DNA from: Holophagales bacterium
Lineage (GTDB): Bacteria > Acidobacteriota > Thermoanaerobaculia > Multivoradales > Multivoraceae
Length of the DNA: 64,000 nt
NCBI GenBank assembly: GCA_009843505.1
Contig: VYDI01000031.1
Location: 109,655 to 173,654, forward strand
Direction of reading: 5' to 3'
The position numbers and the translations under genes are program-made. The notes beneath the pieces are model-generated. The model made no database searches. It was not told the origin of the DNA and saw only the letters and a program-made list of their open reading frames with translations. Below are positions 55,345 through 63,183 of this stretch, piece by piece; position 1 is the first letter of the stretch, and each line of letters begins with the position of its first letter.

Positions 55345-56561
55345 GCTCCCTCCCCGCCGCCCGCGTGCAGTGCCTCGACGGCCGGCAGTCTCTCGCCGGC
55401 CAGCAGCGCCAGGGAGGCGCCGCCGCCGGTCGAGACGTGATCGATTCTCCCGGACAGGTTCTCCTGCCGGACCGCGGCCACAGTCTCCCCGCCGCCGATC
55501 ACGGTGAACCCGTCGCAGGCGGCGACGGCCCGGGCTACGGCGAGGCTGCCGGCATCGAAGGGCGGTGTCTCGAAGACGCCCATCGGACCGTTCCAGAACA
55601 GGATCGCCGCGCCGGCGACCGTGGCTTCGAAAGCGGCTCGCGTCGCCGGCCCGATGTCGACCGCGAGCCATCCGTCAGGCACGCCGTCCTCCACCGGCAC
55701 GGTGCGGACCCGCCGTTTCGAGGGCGCTGCCTCGAGCGAGTCCGTGACCACGAGGTCGATCGGCAGGAGCAGCTCGGCGCCGCCGGCCGCCGTCTCGGTC
55801 TCGATCTCACCCGCCAGCTCGAAGCTCTCAGTCTCGACCAGCGAAGAACCGGGTTGGGCGCCGCGGGCGGCCAGGAACGTGTTCGACATGCCTCCGCCGA
55901 CCAGGACATGGTCGACCAGGGGCAGCAGGCGTCGCAGGGCGCCGATCTTGCCCCGGATCTTCGCGCCCCCGGTGACGAGCACGAACGGCCGCGGCGGGTC
56001 GTCGAGCAACCGGCCGAGCTGCCGCAGTTCGCGGTCGAGCAGCAGCCCGCTGAAGGCCTGCTCGACCAGGCCGCAGATGGCCGCGGTGGAGGCATGGGCG
56101 CGGTGGGCGGTCCCGAAGGCGTCGTTGACGTAGACTTCGCCGAGGGCGGCCAGCTCGGCGGCGAAGGCCGGGTCGTTCGCTTCCTCGCCGGCGTGGAAGC
56201 GGAGGTTCTCGCACAGCAGGACGCTCCCGTCGTCGAGAGCGGCGGCGGCGTTGCGGGCGACCGCTCCGGCGCAGTCCGAGGCGAAGGCGACGGGCCGGTC
56301 GAGAATCGAAGACAGGGCGCCGGCGACCGGGCGCAAGCTGAACTCCGCGTCGACCCTGCCCCGTGGCCGGCCGCGGTGGGAGAGCAGGACGACGCGGGCG
56401 CCCGCGTCGCGGAGGGTCTCGATCGTGGGTGCCGCTTCCCGCAGGCGGGTCCTGTCGAGCACGCGCTCGCCGTCCATCGGCACGTTGAAGTCGACCCGGA
56501 CGATGACGCGCCGGCCTCGCAGGGCGAGTGAGCCGTCACGGAAGCTCGGTGGGAAGATCAA
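55341..56561 (-). CDS. pgk: phosphoglycerate kinase
   Basis: ATP-forming step of glycolysis. From TTG 56561 the protein has 406 residues, normal for the family. It shows RVIVRVDFNVPM, LLSHRGRPRGRVDAEFSLRP, VLLCENLRFHAGEE, VTGGAKIRGKIGALRRLL and the C-terminal VIGGGETVAAV with STGGGASLALL. The start is inferred: it puts 16 residues before the conserved RVIVRVD, and no ATG or GTG is better placed. The frame continues open far into tsaD on the other strand, which is a shadow. Confidence 0.95.
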   Translation of the reverse strand: MIFPPSFRDGSLALRGRRVIVRVDFNVPMDGERVLDRTRLREAAPTIETLRDAGARVVLLSHRGRPRGRVDAEFSLRPVAGALSSILDRPVAFASDCAGAVARNAAAALDDGSVLLCENLRFHAGEEANDPAFAAELAALGEVYVNDAFGTAHRAHASTAAICGLVEQAFSGLLLDRELRQLGRLLDDPPRPFVLVTGGAKIRGKIGALRRLLPLVDHVLVGGGMSNTFLAARGAQPGSSLVETESFELAGEIETETAAGGAELLLPIDLVVTDSLEAAPSKRRVRTVPVEDGVPDGWLAVDIGPATRAAFEATVAGAAILFWNGPMGVFETPPFDAGSLAVARAVAACDGFTVIGGGETVAAVRQENLSGRIDHVSTGGGASLALLAGERLPAVEALHAGGGEGA

Positions 56562-56615
56562 AGGTCGCGATCTCGGTGGGCCGCCGCGCCGGCCGGCGTC
56601 GGTCAAGGAGGAGGA

Positions 56616-56621
56616 TAACGT
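56616..56621 (+). promoter_or_regulatory. -10 box of tsaD, leaderless type
   Basis: TAACGT, exactly 7 nt before the ATG at 56629. An AGGAGG sits further upstream, about 20 nt from the ATG, too far for a ribosome site. Confidence 0.55.
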
Positions 56622-56628
56622 CGCCGGC

Positions 56629-57777
56629 ATGTCCACGGCCAACGTAGCGGCCACCCCTTTCGAGGGCTTCGTCCTCGGCATCGAGACGTCCTGCGACGAC
56701 ACGGCCTGCGCGGTGCTCGACGCGGAGGGCCGGGTGCTCTCTTCCGTCGTCTCGAGCCAACTGGACGTGCACCGTCCGTTCGGCGGCGTGGTGCCGGAGG
56801 CCGCGTCGCGGGAGCACCTCCGCAACTGGCCCGCGGTGTCGGCGGCGGCGCTCGAGGAGGCGGGCGTGGACTGGTCCGACATCGGCGCGGTGGCGGCGAC
56901 CCGTGGGCCTGGCCTCGTGGGTTCGCTGCTCGTCGGACTCTCTCTCGGCAAGGCGATCAGCTACTCGCTCGGAGTGCCCTTCCTTGCCGTGCATCACCTG
57001 GAGGGCCACCTCTTCTCGCCCTTGCTTCAGACCGGCGGCGCGAGCCGGTCCGTGCCCGAGTCGATGGTCGGCCTGGTCGTCTCCGGCGGCCACACCAGCC
57101 TGCTCGCCGTCGACGGTCCGTCCGGCGCCGTGACCAGCCTCGCCGAGACCCGGGACGACGCGATCGGCGAGGCCTTCGACAAGATCGGCCACCGTGTCGG
57201 CCTGCCCTTCCCGGCCGGCGCCGAGGTCGATCGGCTGGCCGAGCTCGGCGATCCGGCGGCCCAGCCGTTCCGCGTGGCCAGGATCAAGTCCGACGAGCTG
57301 GCGTTCTCGTACTCCGGACTGAAGAGCCAGGCGCTGCGCGCGCTTGGCGAGATCGACGGCTACGGAGATGAGCCGGCCGCCAAAGCGGAGCCGGCGAGGA
57401 CGCCGGCGCACCCAGTGGGCGGTCCCGACCCTGCGGGTATCGAGCGCGACGACGAGTCCTGGCCGCGGGACGTGCTCGATCTCCTCGCGGGTTTCCGGCG
57501 CGCCGCGGTTGCGCAGTTGATCGACCGCCTGGACCGGCTCAGCGACGAGCGGCCGGTGGAGCGGCTCTCCGTCTCGGGCGGCGTGGCGGCGAACCGCCTG
57601 CTGCGGCGGGAGGTCGCCCTCTGGGGCGAGCGCCGCGGCGCGGACGTGCTGCTCGTCCCGCTTCGCTACTGCGGAGACAACGCGGCGATGATCGCCCACG
57701 CCGGTCTGCTGCGCCTCCGTCGCGGCGACACCGACGATCCCCGCTCGGCCGACGCCGAGAGCCGGATCCCTTTCTAG
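56629..57777 (+). CDS. tsaD: tRNA N6-adenosine threonylcarbamoyltransferase TsaD, with repeat-derived insertion
   Basis: Makes t6A37 in ANN-reading tRNAs with TsaB and TsaE. The 382-residue protein has VLGIETSCDDTACAVLD, the metal-binding HHLEGH at residues 122-127, LVVSGGHTSLLAV, FDKIGHRVGLPFPAGAEVDR and the C-terminal RYCGDNAAMIAHAGL. It is longer than usual because of an extra segment, about residues 245-280. Codons 254-263 of this (EPARTPAHPV) are the inverted 28-bp hairpin repeat read through. The core motifs are intact, so the enzyme is probably active. Confidence 0.95.
   Translation: MSTANVAATPFEGFVLGIETSCDDTACAVLDAEGRVLSSVVSSQLDVHRPFGGVVPEAASREHLRNWPAVSAAALEEAGVDWSDIGAVAATRGPGLVGSLLVGLSLGKAISYSLGVPFLAVHHLEGHLFSPLLQTGGASRSVPESMVGLVVSGGHTSLLAVDGPSGAVTSLAETRDDAIGEAFDKIGHRVGLPFPAGAEVDRLAELGDPAAQPFRVARIKSDELAFSYSGLKSQALRALGEIDGYGDEPAAKAEPARTPAHPVGGPDPAGIERDDESWPRDVLDLLAGFRRAAVAQLIDRLDRLSDERPVERLSVSGGVAANRLLRREVALWGERRGADVLLVPLRYCGDNAAMIAHAGLLRLRRGDTDDPRSADAESRIPF
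57390..57417 (-). repeat. 28-bp hairpin repeat, copy 3, inside tsaD
   Basis: The exact 28-bp sequence of 26353-26380, in reverse orientation and in frame within tsaD. It encodes EPARTPAHPV. Confidence 0.85.
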
Positions 57778-57801
57778 CGCGCCCCTGACGGCGCTCTTGC
57801 G

Positions 57802-57828
57802 GTGCCCGGGTCAGAAGACCCGGGTCAC
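57802..57828. terminator. hairpin between convergent tsaD and thiG
   Basis: GTGCCCGGGTC-AGAA-GACCCGGGTCAC: an 8-bp perfect stem, lengthened by GTG/CAC with a bulged T. It stands between two converging genes, which suits a two-way terminator, but no T-run follows. Its loop matches the hairpin at 18430-18451. Confidence 0.4.
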
Positions 57829-57850
57829 TAGGCGGGGCTAGGCCGTGGCC

Positions 57851-58630
57851 TTAGCCCAACACGCCCTCCGCAGGCGACGACGCCGTCGCGTACAGCTTCT
57901 TCGGGATGCGGCCGGCGTTGGCCGCCAGCCAGCCGGCCTCGACGGCCAGCTTCATCGCCCGGGCCATCCGTACCGGATCCCGGGCGCCGGCGACGCCTGT
58001 GTTCATCAGCACGCCGTCCGCGCCCAGCTCCATCGCCAGGGCGGCGTCGCTCGCGGTGCCGACGCCGGCGTCCACGATGACCGGTACGTTCGCCTGCTCG
58101 ACGATGATCCGCAGATTCGCTGGATTGCGGATGCCCATCCCCGAGCCGATCGGCGCCGCAAGCGGCATCACGGCCGCCGCGCCGAGGTCCTCGAGCTTGC
58201 GGCAGGTGATCGGATCGTCCGTCGTGTAGGGAAGCACGATGAAGTCGTCGGCGACCAGCTCGCGGGTTGCCGCAAGCAGTTCCTCGTTGTCCGGGAAGAG
58301 GGTCTTCTCGTCGCCGATCACCTCCAGCTTGACCCAGTTCCAGCCGCCCAGCTCGCGCGCCAGCCGCGCTGTCCGCACCGCCTCGTCGGCGGTGTAGCAG
58401 GCGGCGGTGTTGGGCAGCAGCAGGTAGCGGCCCTGGTCGATGTGGTCGATCAGCGAGCCCTTGCCCAGGTCGTCGAGGTTTACGCGCCGCAGGGCCACCG
58501 TGACCATCTCGGTAGCCGAGGCGTCGAAGGCGTCGATCATCACCTGTTCGTCGCTGTACTTGCCGGTGCCGAGAATGAGGCGCGAATGGAACTCGCGGCC
58601 GGCGATGACTAGAGGCTCTGGAGTGGTCAT
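57851..58630 (-). CDS. thiG: thiazole synthase
   Basis: Builds the thiazole phosphate of thiamine from deoxyxylulose phosphate, ThiS thiocarboxylate and dehydroglycine. The 259-residue protein starts [19 protein letters not shown], has the Schiff-base Lys in [25 protein letters not shown], and [12 protein letters not shown] followed by [20 protein letters not shown]. It is 12 bp behind the deoxynucleoside kinase gene. No ThiS or ThiH is in the window, and no TPP riboswitch was seen upstream. Confidence 0.96.
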   Translation of the reverse strand: MTTPEPLVIAGREFHSRLILGTGKYSDEQVMIDAFDASATEMVTVALRRVNLDDLGKGSLIDHIDQGRYLLLPNTAACYTADEAVRTARLARELGGWNWVKLEVIGDEKTLFPDNEELLAATRELVADDFIVLPYTTDDPITCRKLEDLGAAAVMPLAAPIGSGMGIRNPANLRIIVEQANVPVIVDAGVGTASDAALAMELGADGVLMNTGVAGARDPVRMARAMKLAVEAGWLAANAGRIPKKLYATASSPAEGVLG

Positions 58631-58642
58631 TTCATTTGGGTC

Positions 58643-59293
58643 TCAGGTGCTGCGCGCGGGCACGAAGTACTCGGTACCGCGGACCTGCCGCGAGATGTGG
58701 TGAAGCAGCTCCTCGAAGTCGGTCGGCTTGTGCTCGAAGTCCAGATTGCGGCTGTCGACGACGAGCAGGGGCGACCCATCGTAGTGGTAGTAGTGGTGAT
58801 TGTAGGCCTCGATCAGCTCGCCCAGGTAGTCGGCCGAGATGTTCTGCTCGATGGCGCGGCGGCGCTTGTGAATCCGCGCCATGCAGGTGTCGATGTCGGC
58901 GGTCAGGAAGATCAGCAGGTCCGGTTGGCTCAACTGCGGCTCGAGCAGATCGTAGAGCTTCTCGAACAGCATCAGGTCGCCGTCCGTCAGGTTCAGGTAG
59001 GCGAACAGCCTGCTCTTCGCGAAGGTGTAGTCGGCGAGGCGTACCGGCTCGAACAGCTCTTCCTGGGCCAGGTCGAGCTGCTGCTTGTAGCGCGTCAGCA
59101 GGAAGTAGAGCTCGGTCTGGAAGGCGGTGCCGGGCCGGTCGCGGTAGAACGCCTCGAGGAACGGGTTGTCCACGTCTTCGAGGATCTTCACCCCCTCGAA
59201 GCGTTGCGCGAGCATCTCGACCAGGGTCGTTTTGCCTACGCCGATCGGTCCGTCGACGGCCAGGTACCGATACGGGAGCGCGTCCACGGGCAC
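58643..59293 (-). CDS. deoxynucleoside kinase (dGK/dAK-like)
   Basis: A 216-residue deoxynucleoside kinase of the dCK/dGK family. It shows the P-loop YRYLAVDGPIGVGKTTLVEM near residue 10, the substrate segment EDVDNPFLEAFYRD, the ERS-like ADYTFAKSRLFAYL, the lid region ARIHKRRRAIEQNI and a terminal QVRGTEYFV. It would salvage deoxynucleosides; base preference is unclear. GTG at 59293 is exactly 7 nt behind TATAGT, so the message is probably leaderless. Confidence 0.88.
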   Translation of the reverse strand: MPVDALPYRYLAVDGPIGVGKTTLVEMLAQRFEGVKILEDVDNPFLEAFYRDRPGTAFQTELYFLLTRYKQQLDLAQEELFEPVRLADYTFAKSRLFAYLNLTDGDLMLFEKLYDLLEPQLSQPDLLIFLTADIDTCMARIHKRRRAIEQNISADYLGELIEAYNHHYYHYDGSPLLVVDSRNLDFEHKPTDFEELLHHISRQVRGTEYFVPARST

Positions 59294-59300
59294 TGCCCGG

Positions 59301-59306
59301 ACTATA
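59301..59306 (-). promoter_or_regulatory. -10 box of the deoxynucleoside kinase gene, leaderless type
   Basis: TATAGT on the minus strand, 7 nt before the GTG at 59293; the best match to the -10 consensus among these boxes. Confidence 0.6.
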
Positions 59307-59396
59307 CAATCCCGCAGCGGCGACGAGCAGGGTGTCAGCGCCGGTTTCAGCCCGCGCCGGAGCACCCGAACAGGACTTCCGATAGGGGGAGAGAGA

Positions 59397-60227
59397 GTGA
59401 ATCCCTGGTGGCGGAGACCGGCGGCGGAGGAGAGACGTGAAACGGCGCGACAGGCAGCAGTAAGCGCCGAGAGCGAGGACCAGCCCGAGGAGGCGAAGGA
59501 AGGCAGCTCAAACGCGGCGGCTGAGGACGCCGCGCCGGCGGAACCCGTAGAGCCCGCCGTGTCCGCCGCGCTGGAGGCGGCGACCGAACCGGCGGAGCCG
59601 GCCCAGGCGATGACGGAGGCCCAGGTGACCACGGAGGCCACGGAGGTCACGGAGGCCACAGAGGCCGCTGAAGCCACGGAGGCCGCTGAGGCCGCGGCAC
59701 CCGCACCGGCAAAACGACGCCGGCGTCGGCGCCGCGGCGGGCGCCGCGGCGGCGCCACCCCGCCGGCAGCGAGGTCCGGCAAAGCGGGCCGCGCGGCCGC
59801 ACTTCTCGACCTCGGCGGGTTGGAGCGCAGCCTGGAGGGCGAGTCGGAGCTCGATACGGAGGGGCTGCTCGCCCGGCTGGACGGCGAACTCGGACAGCTC
59901 GTCCTGCGCCGCGTCTATGCCGATGCGAGCGACGAGCGACTCGATCGCAAGGCGCTCCACGGCGGAGGGGTCGAAGTCGTCGACGTGCCCTCGGGCACGG
60001 AAGTGCGCGGTTGCTCCGCCGCGGTGCGGATCGTCGTGGATGCTCTGGAACTCTGCTACACGAAGCGCGGCGTGGGCACGGTGGTGCTGGGCGCGACGTC
60101 GTTGCAGATGCTGCCTCTGGTCGCCAAGCTGCAACAGAACGGCGTGACCGTGATCGGTCTCGGGGGTGCTGGAGGCGACGCGCTGGTGCGGGCCCAGTGC
60201 GACCGCTTCATCGACCTCTCCGGCTAG
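59397..60227 (+). CDS. Glu/Ala- and Arg-rich protein with degenerate NYN (LabA-like) domain
   Basis: A 276-residue protein in three parts. Residues 1-100 are low-complexity Glu/Ala/Pro, with the tandem EATEVTEATEAAEATEAAEA. A basic patch KRRRRRRRGGRRGG follows. The C-terminal 150 residues resemble the NYN/LabA fold: LLDLGGLERSL, VLRRVYADASDE, VRIVVDALELCYTKRGVGTV, VIGLGGAGGDAL, CDRFIDL. The acidic metal-binding positions are mostly lost: the SGDSDF motif reads LGATSLQ. It may bind RNA without cutting it. GTG 59397 follows a purine-rich GGGGGAGAGAGA. Confidence 0.7.
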   Translation: MNPWWRRPAAEERRETARQAAVSAESEDQPEEAKEGSSNAAAEDAAPAEPVEPAVSAALEAATEPAEPAQAMTEAQVTTEATEVTEATEAAEATEAAEAAAPAPAKRRRRRRRGGRRGGATPPAARSGKAGRAAALLDLGGLERSLEGESELDTEGLLARLDGELGQLVLRRVYADASDERLDRKALHGGGVEVVDVPSGTEVRGCSAAVRIVVDALELCYTKRGVGTVVLGATSLQMLPLVAKLQQNGVTVIGLGGAGGDALVRAQCDRFIDLSG

Positions 60228-60300
60228 GAGCCGGCGCCGCTCCCCTTCTCATCGGCAAGCTGCTAGGGTTCCGCACTCGCTCGGTGCGGCGGCCTGAAAT

Positions 60301-60377
60301 GCACCCTTAGCTCAACTGGATAGAGCGTTGGACTACGGATCCAAAGGTTGGGGGTTCGACTCCTCCAGGGTGCACCA
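60301..60377 (+). tRNA. tRNA-Arg (ACG)
   Basis: Acceptor GCACCCT/AGGGTGC, D-arm TAGCTCAACTGGATAGAGC, anticodon arm TTGGA-CTACGGA-TCCAA with anticodon ACG, T-arm GGTTCGACTCC, encoded CCA. A34 is the target of TadA (21552-22034). TAGGGT at 60264-60269 may be its -10 box. Confidence 0.97.
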
Positions 60378-60398
60378 CCGTCTTCACGAGGCACTGCC

Positions 60399-61271
60399 AT
60401 GAACGACTCGCAGTACACCCCGCCCAAGGTCTGGAAGTGGGACACCGAGAGCGGTGGCCGCTTCGCCAAGATCAACCGGCCGATCGCCGGCCCAACGCAC
60501 GACGCGGAGCTGCCGGTGGGCGAGCATCCGCTTCAGCTCTACTCGCTCGCCACTCCGAACGGAGTGAAGGTCACGGTGATGCTCGAGGAGCTCCTGGAGC
60601 TTGGTCGCGACGCGGAGTACGACGCCTACCTGATCAACATCGGCGACGGCGCCCAGTTCTCGAGCGGCTTCGTTGCGGCGAACCCGAACTCCAAGATCCC
60701 GGCGCTCGTCGACCACGGCACGGAGCCGCCCACCCGCGTCTTCGAATCGGGAGCCATCCTCATCTACCTGGCTGAGAAGTTCGGCGACTTCCTGCCGCGG
60801 GAACATGGCCCCCGAACGGAGTGCCTGTCCTGGCTGTTCTGGCAGATGGGGAGCGCGCCCTACCTGGGCGGCGGCTTCGGCCACTTCTATGCCTACGCGC
60901 CTGAGAAGATCGAGTACGCGATCGACCGGTTCACGATGGAAGTGAAGCGTCAGCTCGACGTGCTCGACCGTCACCTGGCGGACGCCCGCTACATGGCGGG
61001 GGACGAGTACTCCATCGCCGACATGGCGATCTGGCCCTGGTACGGCGCGCTGGCCGCCGGTCATCTGTACGAGGCCGGCGAGTTCATCGAGGGACAGAGT
61101 TACGAGAACGTGAACCGGTGGGGCCGCGAGATCGCCAAGCGTCCGGCCGTGAAGCGCGGCCGGATGGTGAACCGCGCGTGGGGACCGCCGGAAACCCAGC
61201 TGCGCGAGCGTCACGGCGCGGCCGACTTCCAGACGAAGACTCAGGACAAGCTCGAGCCGGAAGCGGACTGA
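60399..61271 (+). CDS. yghU: YghU-type glutathione S-transferase
   Basis: A 290-residue glutathione transferase of the Nu class (YghU), which has disulfide-bond oxidoreductase activity. It has the long N-terminal extension (YTPPKVWKWDTESGGRFAKI, then NRPIAGPTHDAELPVGEHPL), the thioredoxin-like domain LQLYSLATPNGVKVTVML with the Thr-Pro-Asn active site, NPNSKIPALVDH, FESGAILIYLAEKFG, and a helical C-terminal domain (YSIADMAIWPW). If bacillithiol is the main thiol here, its natural partner is uncertain. Confidence 0.93.
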   Translation: MNDSQYTPPKVWKWDTESGGRFAKINRPIAGPTHDAELPVGEHPLQLYSLATPNGVKVTVMLEELLELGRDAEYDAYLINIGDGAQFSSGFVAANPNSKIPALVDHGTEPPTRVFESGAILIYLAEKFGDFLPREHGPRTECLSWLFWQMGSAPYLGGGFGHFYAYAPEKIEYAIDRFTMEVKRQLDVLDRHLADARYMAGDEYSIADMAIWPWYGALAAGHLYEAGEFIEGQSYENVNRWGREIAKRPAVKRGRMVNRAWGPPETQLRERHGAADFQTKTQDKLEPEAD

Positions 61272-61300
61272 AGCTTGACGCCCGAGGAGGCGTCGCCGGC

Positions 61301-61957
61301 TCAGGTCGACAGTCGGTCCTCGACGCTCGCGCGGAGATCCTCGACGGCCGCGACGAGATCGATCTTCTCCGGGTCGAGCAGCCAGAGGAGCGTCGTGCCT
61401 CTGATCGAAGCGAGAATCTCGAACGCCGTCCCGGTCGAATCGACATCGGTCCGGATCTCGCCGGCCTCCTGCCCTTCGCGAACGGCCTGCTCGATGGCGG
61501 CGGCGAAGCGGTCGTTGGCGGCGCGAAACAGGTCGATCTTCCGATCCAGGGGCCCGAGCGAGTCCGTCATCAGCATGAACAGCGCGCGCATCCACTGCTC
61601 GGCGTCGCGGAGCAGTTCCGAGTAGCCGGTGAAGATGCGGTTCAGGGCGGCCATGCCGGTCACGCCCTCTTCCGGTTCGAAGACAGCGTCGCTCGCCCTG
61701 GTCTGGGAGCGATCGACGATCGCCTCGACGATCCCTTCCTTGGAGCCGTAGCGGAGCGATACGAGGGCGCTCGAGTACCCGGCTTCCTTGCCGATCTGCT
61801 CCAGCGTCGTTGCGATGTAGCCCTGGCGGCCGAACAGCGTCGCGGCCGCGCGCAGAATCTCGCGTTCCGACTCGGCCCGCCGTTCGGCCTGGGTACGGCG
61901 TGGTCGCCTCGCGGCCTGGCCGTCGGTTCTCGAATTCAAGGGGCTGGACTCTGTCAT
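61301..61957 (-). CDS. TetR family transcriptional regulator
   Basis: A 218-residue repressor. The N-terminal helix-turn-helix domain is EREILRAAATLFGRQGYIAT followed by TLEQIGKEAGYSSALVSLRY; the C-terminal ligand domain is helical. It is divergent from two acyl-CoA dehydrogenase genes, so an acyl-CoA-type ligand controlling them is likely but unproven. ATG 61957 is chosen; ATG 61993 would add 12 residues. Confidence 0.92.
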   Translation of the reverse strand: MTESSPLNSRTDGQAARRPRRTQAERRAESEREILRAAATLFGRQGYIATTLEQIGKEAGYSSALVSLRYGSKEGIVEAIVDRSQTRASDAVFEPEEGVTGMAALNRIFTGYSELLRDAEQWMRALFMLMTDSLGPLDRKIDLFRAANDRFAAAIEQAVREGQEAGEIRTDVDSTGTAFEILASIRGTTLLWLLDPEKIDLVAAVEDLRASVEDRLST

Positions 61958-62082
61958 GCCTGGCCTGGCGCGAGTAAAGTGGTGGCTGGTCACTCAGGAG
62001 ATGCTGGCTCCGGGGCCATCGCGACTCTATCCCCCTCGGGTACGCTGCGGACCCAGGCTGATGCGTGGCGACAGGAGGTAGC

Positions 62083-63183
62083 GTGCAGACGGAGTTCTCG
62101 AAGGAGCAGAACCTTCTCCGCGACGTCGTGTCGCGCGCCTTGCGCGACAAGTCACCGGCGACGGCCGTCCGCGAGCAGATGGCCTCGGATCGGGGCTACG
62201 ACGAGGCGGTCTGGCAGGAACTCTGCGGCGACGCCGGGCTGGCCGGCGTCCACGTCCCGGAGGCCTTTGGCGGCGCCGGCGGCGGCGCGGTCGAACTCGG
62301 CATCGTCGCAGAGGAGATGGGGCGGACGCTGTTCTGCGGTCCCTGGTTCGCTTCGGCGGTGATGGCCGGGACCGCGCTGCTCGAGGCGGCGAGCGAGTCG
62401 GAGCGGCAGGCGCTGCTGCCGGGCATAGCCAACGGCTCGACGATCGCCACCCTGGTGCTCGACGACCTGAACGGTCCGGCCGGCGTCGGCGGGTCGATCC
62501 GCGCGGCGGAGGACGGGAAGCTGTCCGGGACGGCCGGGATGGCCGTCGATGCCCATGTCGCCGACCTGCTGCTGGTCACAGCAAGCGGCGCCGGCGGACT
62601 CGGGCTTCACGCGGTCGAAGCCGGCGCATCCGGTCTCTCGGTCGAGCCTCTCCAGGTCGTCGATCCGACCCGCAAGCTGTCCCGGGTCGTGTTCACCGAC
62701 GTTCCGGCCCGCCGCGTCGGCGATGTGACCGGCGACGCCCTGGATCGGATCTGGGACCGGATCTGCTCCGCTCTTGCCCACGAGATGATCGGCGGCGCGC
62801 AGCATCTCTTCGAGACCACGGTGAACTACACGAAGGAGCGTTACCAGTTCGGCCGGCCGATCGGCTCCTTCCAGGCGCTCAAGCACCGCTGCGCCGATCT
62901 GCTGCTCGAGATCGAGATCGCCCGGGCGCTCACCCACCACTCGGCGCGCTGCCTCAGCGCCGGCGAGGGGGAGCCCTACGCCGCCAGCATGGCGAAGGCG
63001 GCAGCCGCCGACGCCTACATGAGCGCCGCGAGAGCCGGTATCCAGTTGCGGGGCGGGATCGGCTTCACCTGGGAGAACGACACCCACCTCTGGTTCAAGC
63101 GGGCCAAGGGTTCCGAGGTGCTGTTCGGCACGCCGGCGATCCACCGGGAACGGATGATGACGATGCTGGAGGGCGCGGCATGA
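62083..63183 (+). CDS. acyl-CoA dehydrogenase family protein
   Basis: A 366-residue flavoenzyme of the acyl-CoA dehydrogenase fold: helical N-terminus (LRDVVSRALRDKSPATAVRE), GLAGVHVPEAFGGAGGGAVE, a middle beta domain, and the C-terminal YTKERYQFGRPIGSFQALKH, then IQLRGGIGFTWENDTHLWFK. The GTG at 62083 has AGGAGG 4 nt upstream. The ACAD gene pair overlaps (ATGA), as for two-subunit steroid- or branched-acyl dehydrogenases, so the two proteins may form one heteromeric enzyme. Confidence 0.9.
   Translation: MQTEFSKEQNLLRDVVSRALRDKSPATAVREQMASDRGYDEAVWQELCGDAGLAGVHVPEAFGGAGGGAVELGIVAEEMGRTLFCGPWFASAVMAGTALLEAASESERQALLPGIANGSTIATLVLDDLNGPAGVGGSIRAAEDGKLSGTAGMAVDAHVADLLLVTASGAGGLGLHAVEAGASGLSVEPLQVVDPTRKLSRVVFTDVPARRVGDVTGDALDRIWDRICSALAHEMIGGAQHLFETTVNYTKERYQFGRPIGSFQALKHRCADLLLEIEIARALTHHSARCLSAGEGEPYAASMAKAAAADAYMSAARAGIQLRGGIGFTWENDTHLWFKRAKGSEVLFGTPAIHRERMMTMLEGAA

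Noticed and set aside
59294..59396. TPP riboswitch before the kinase-thiG operon
   Set aside because: No thi-box sequence is present, and the leaderless -10 box leaves no room for a leader.
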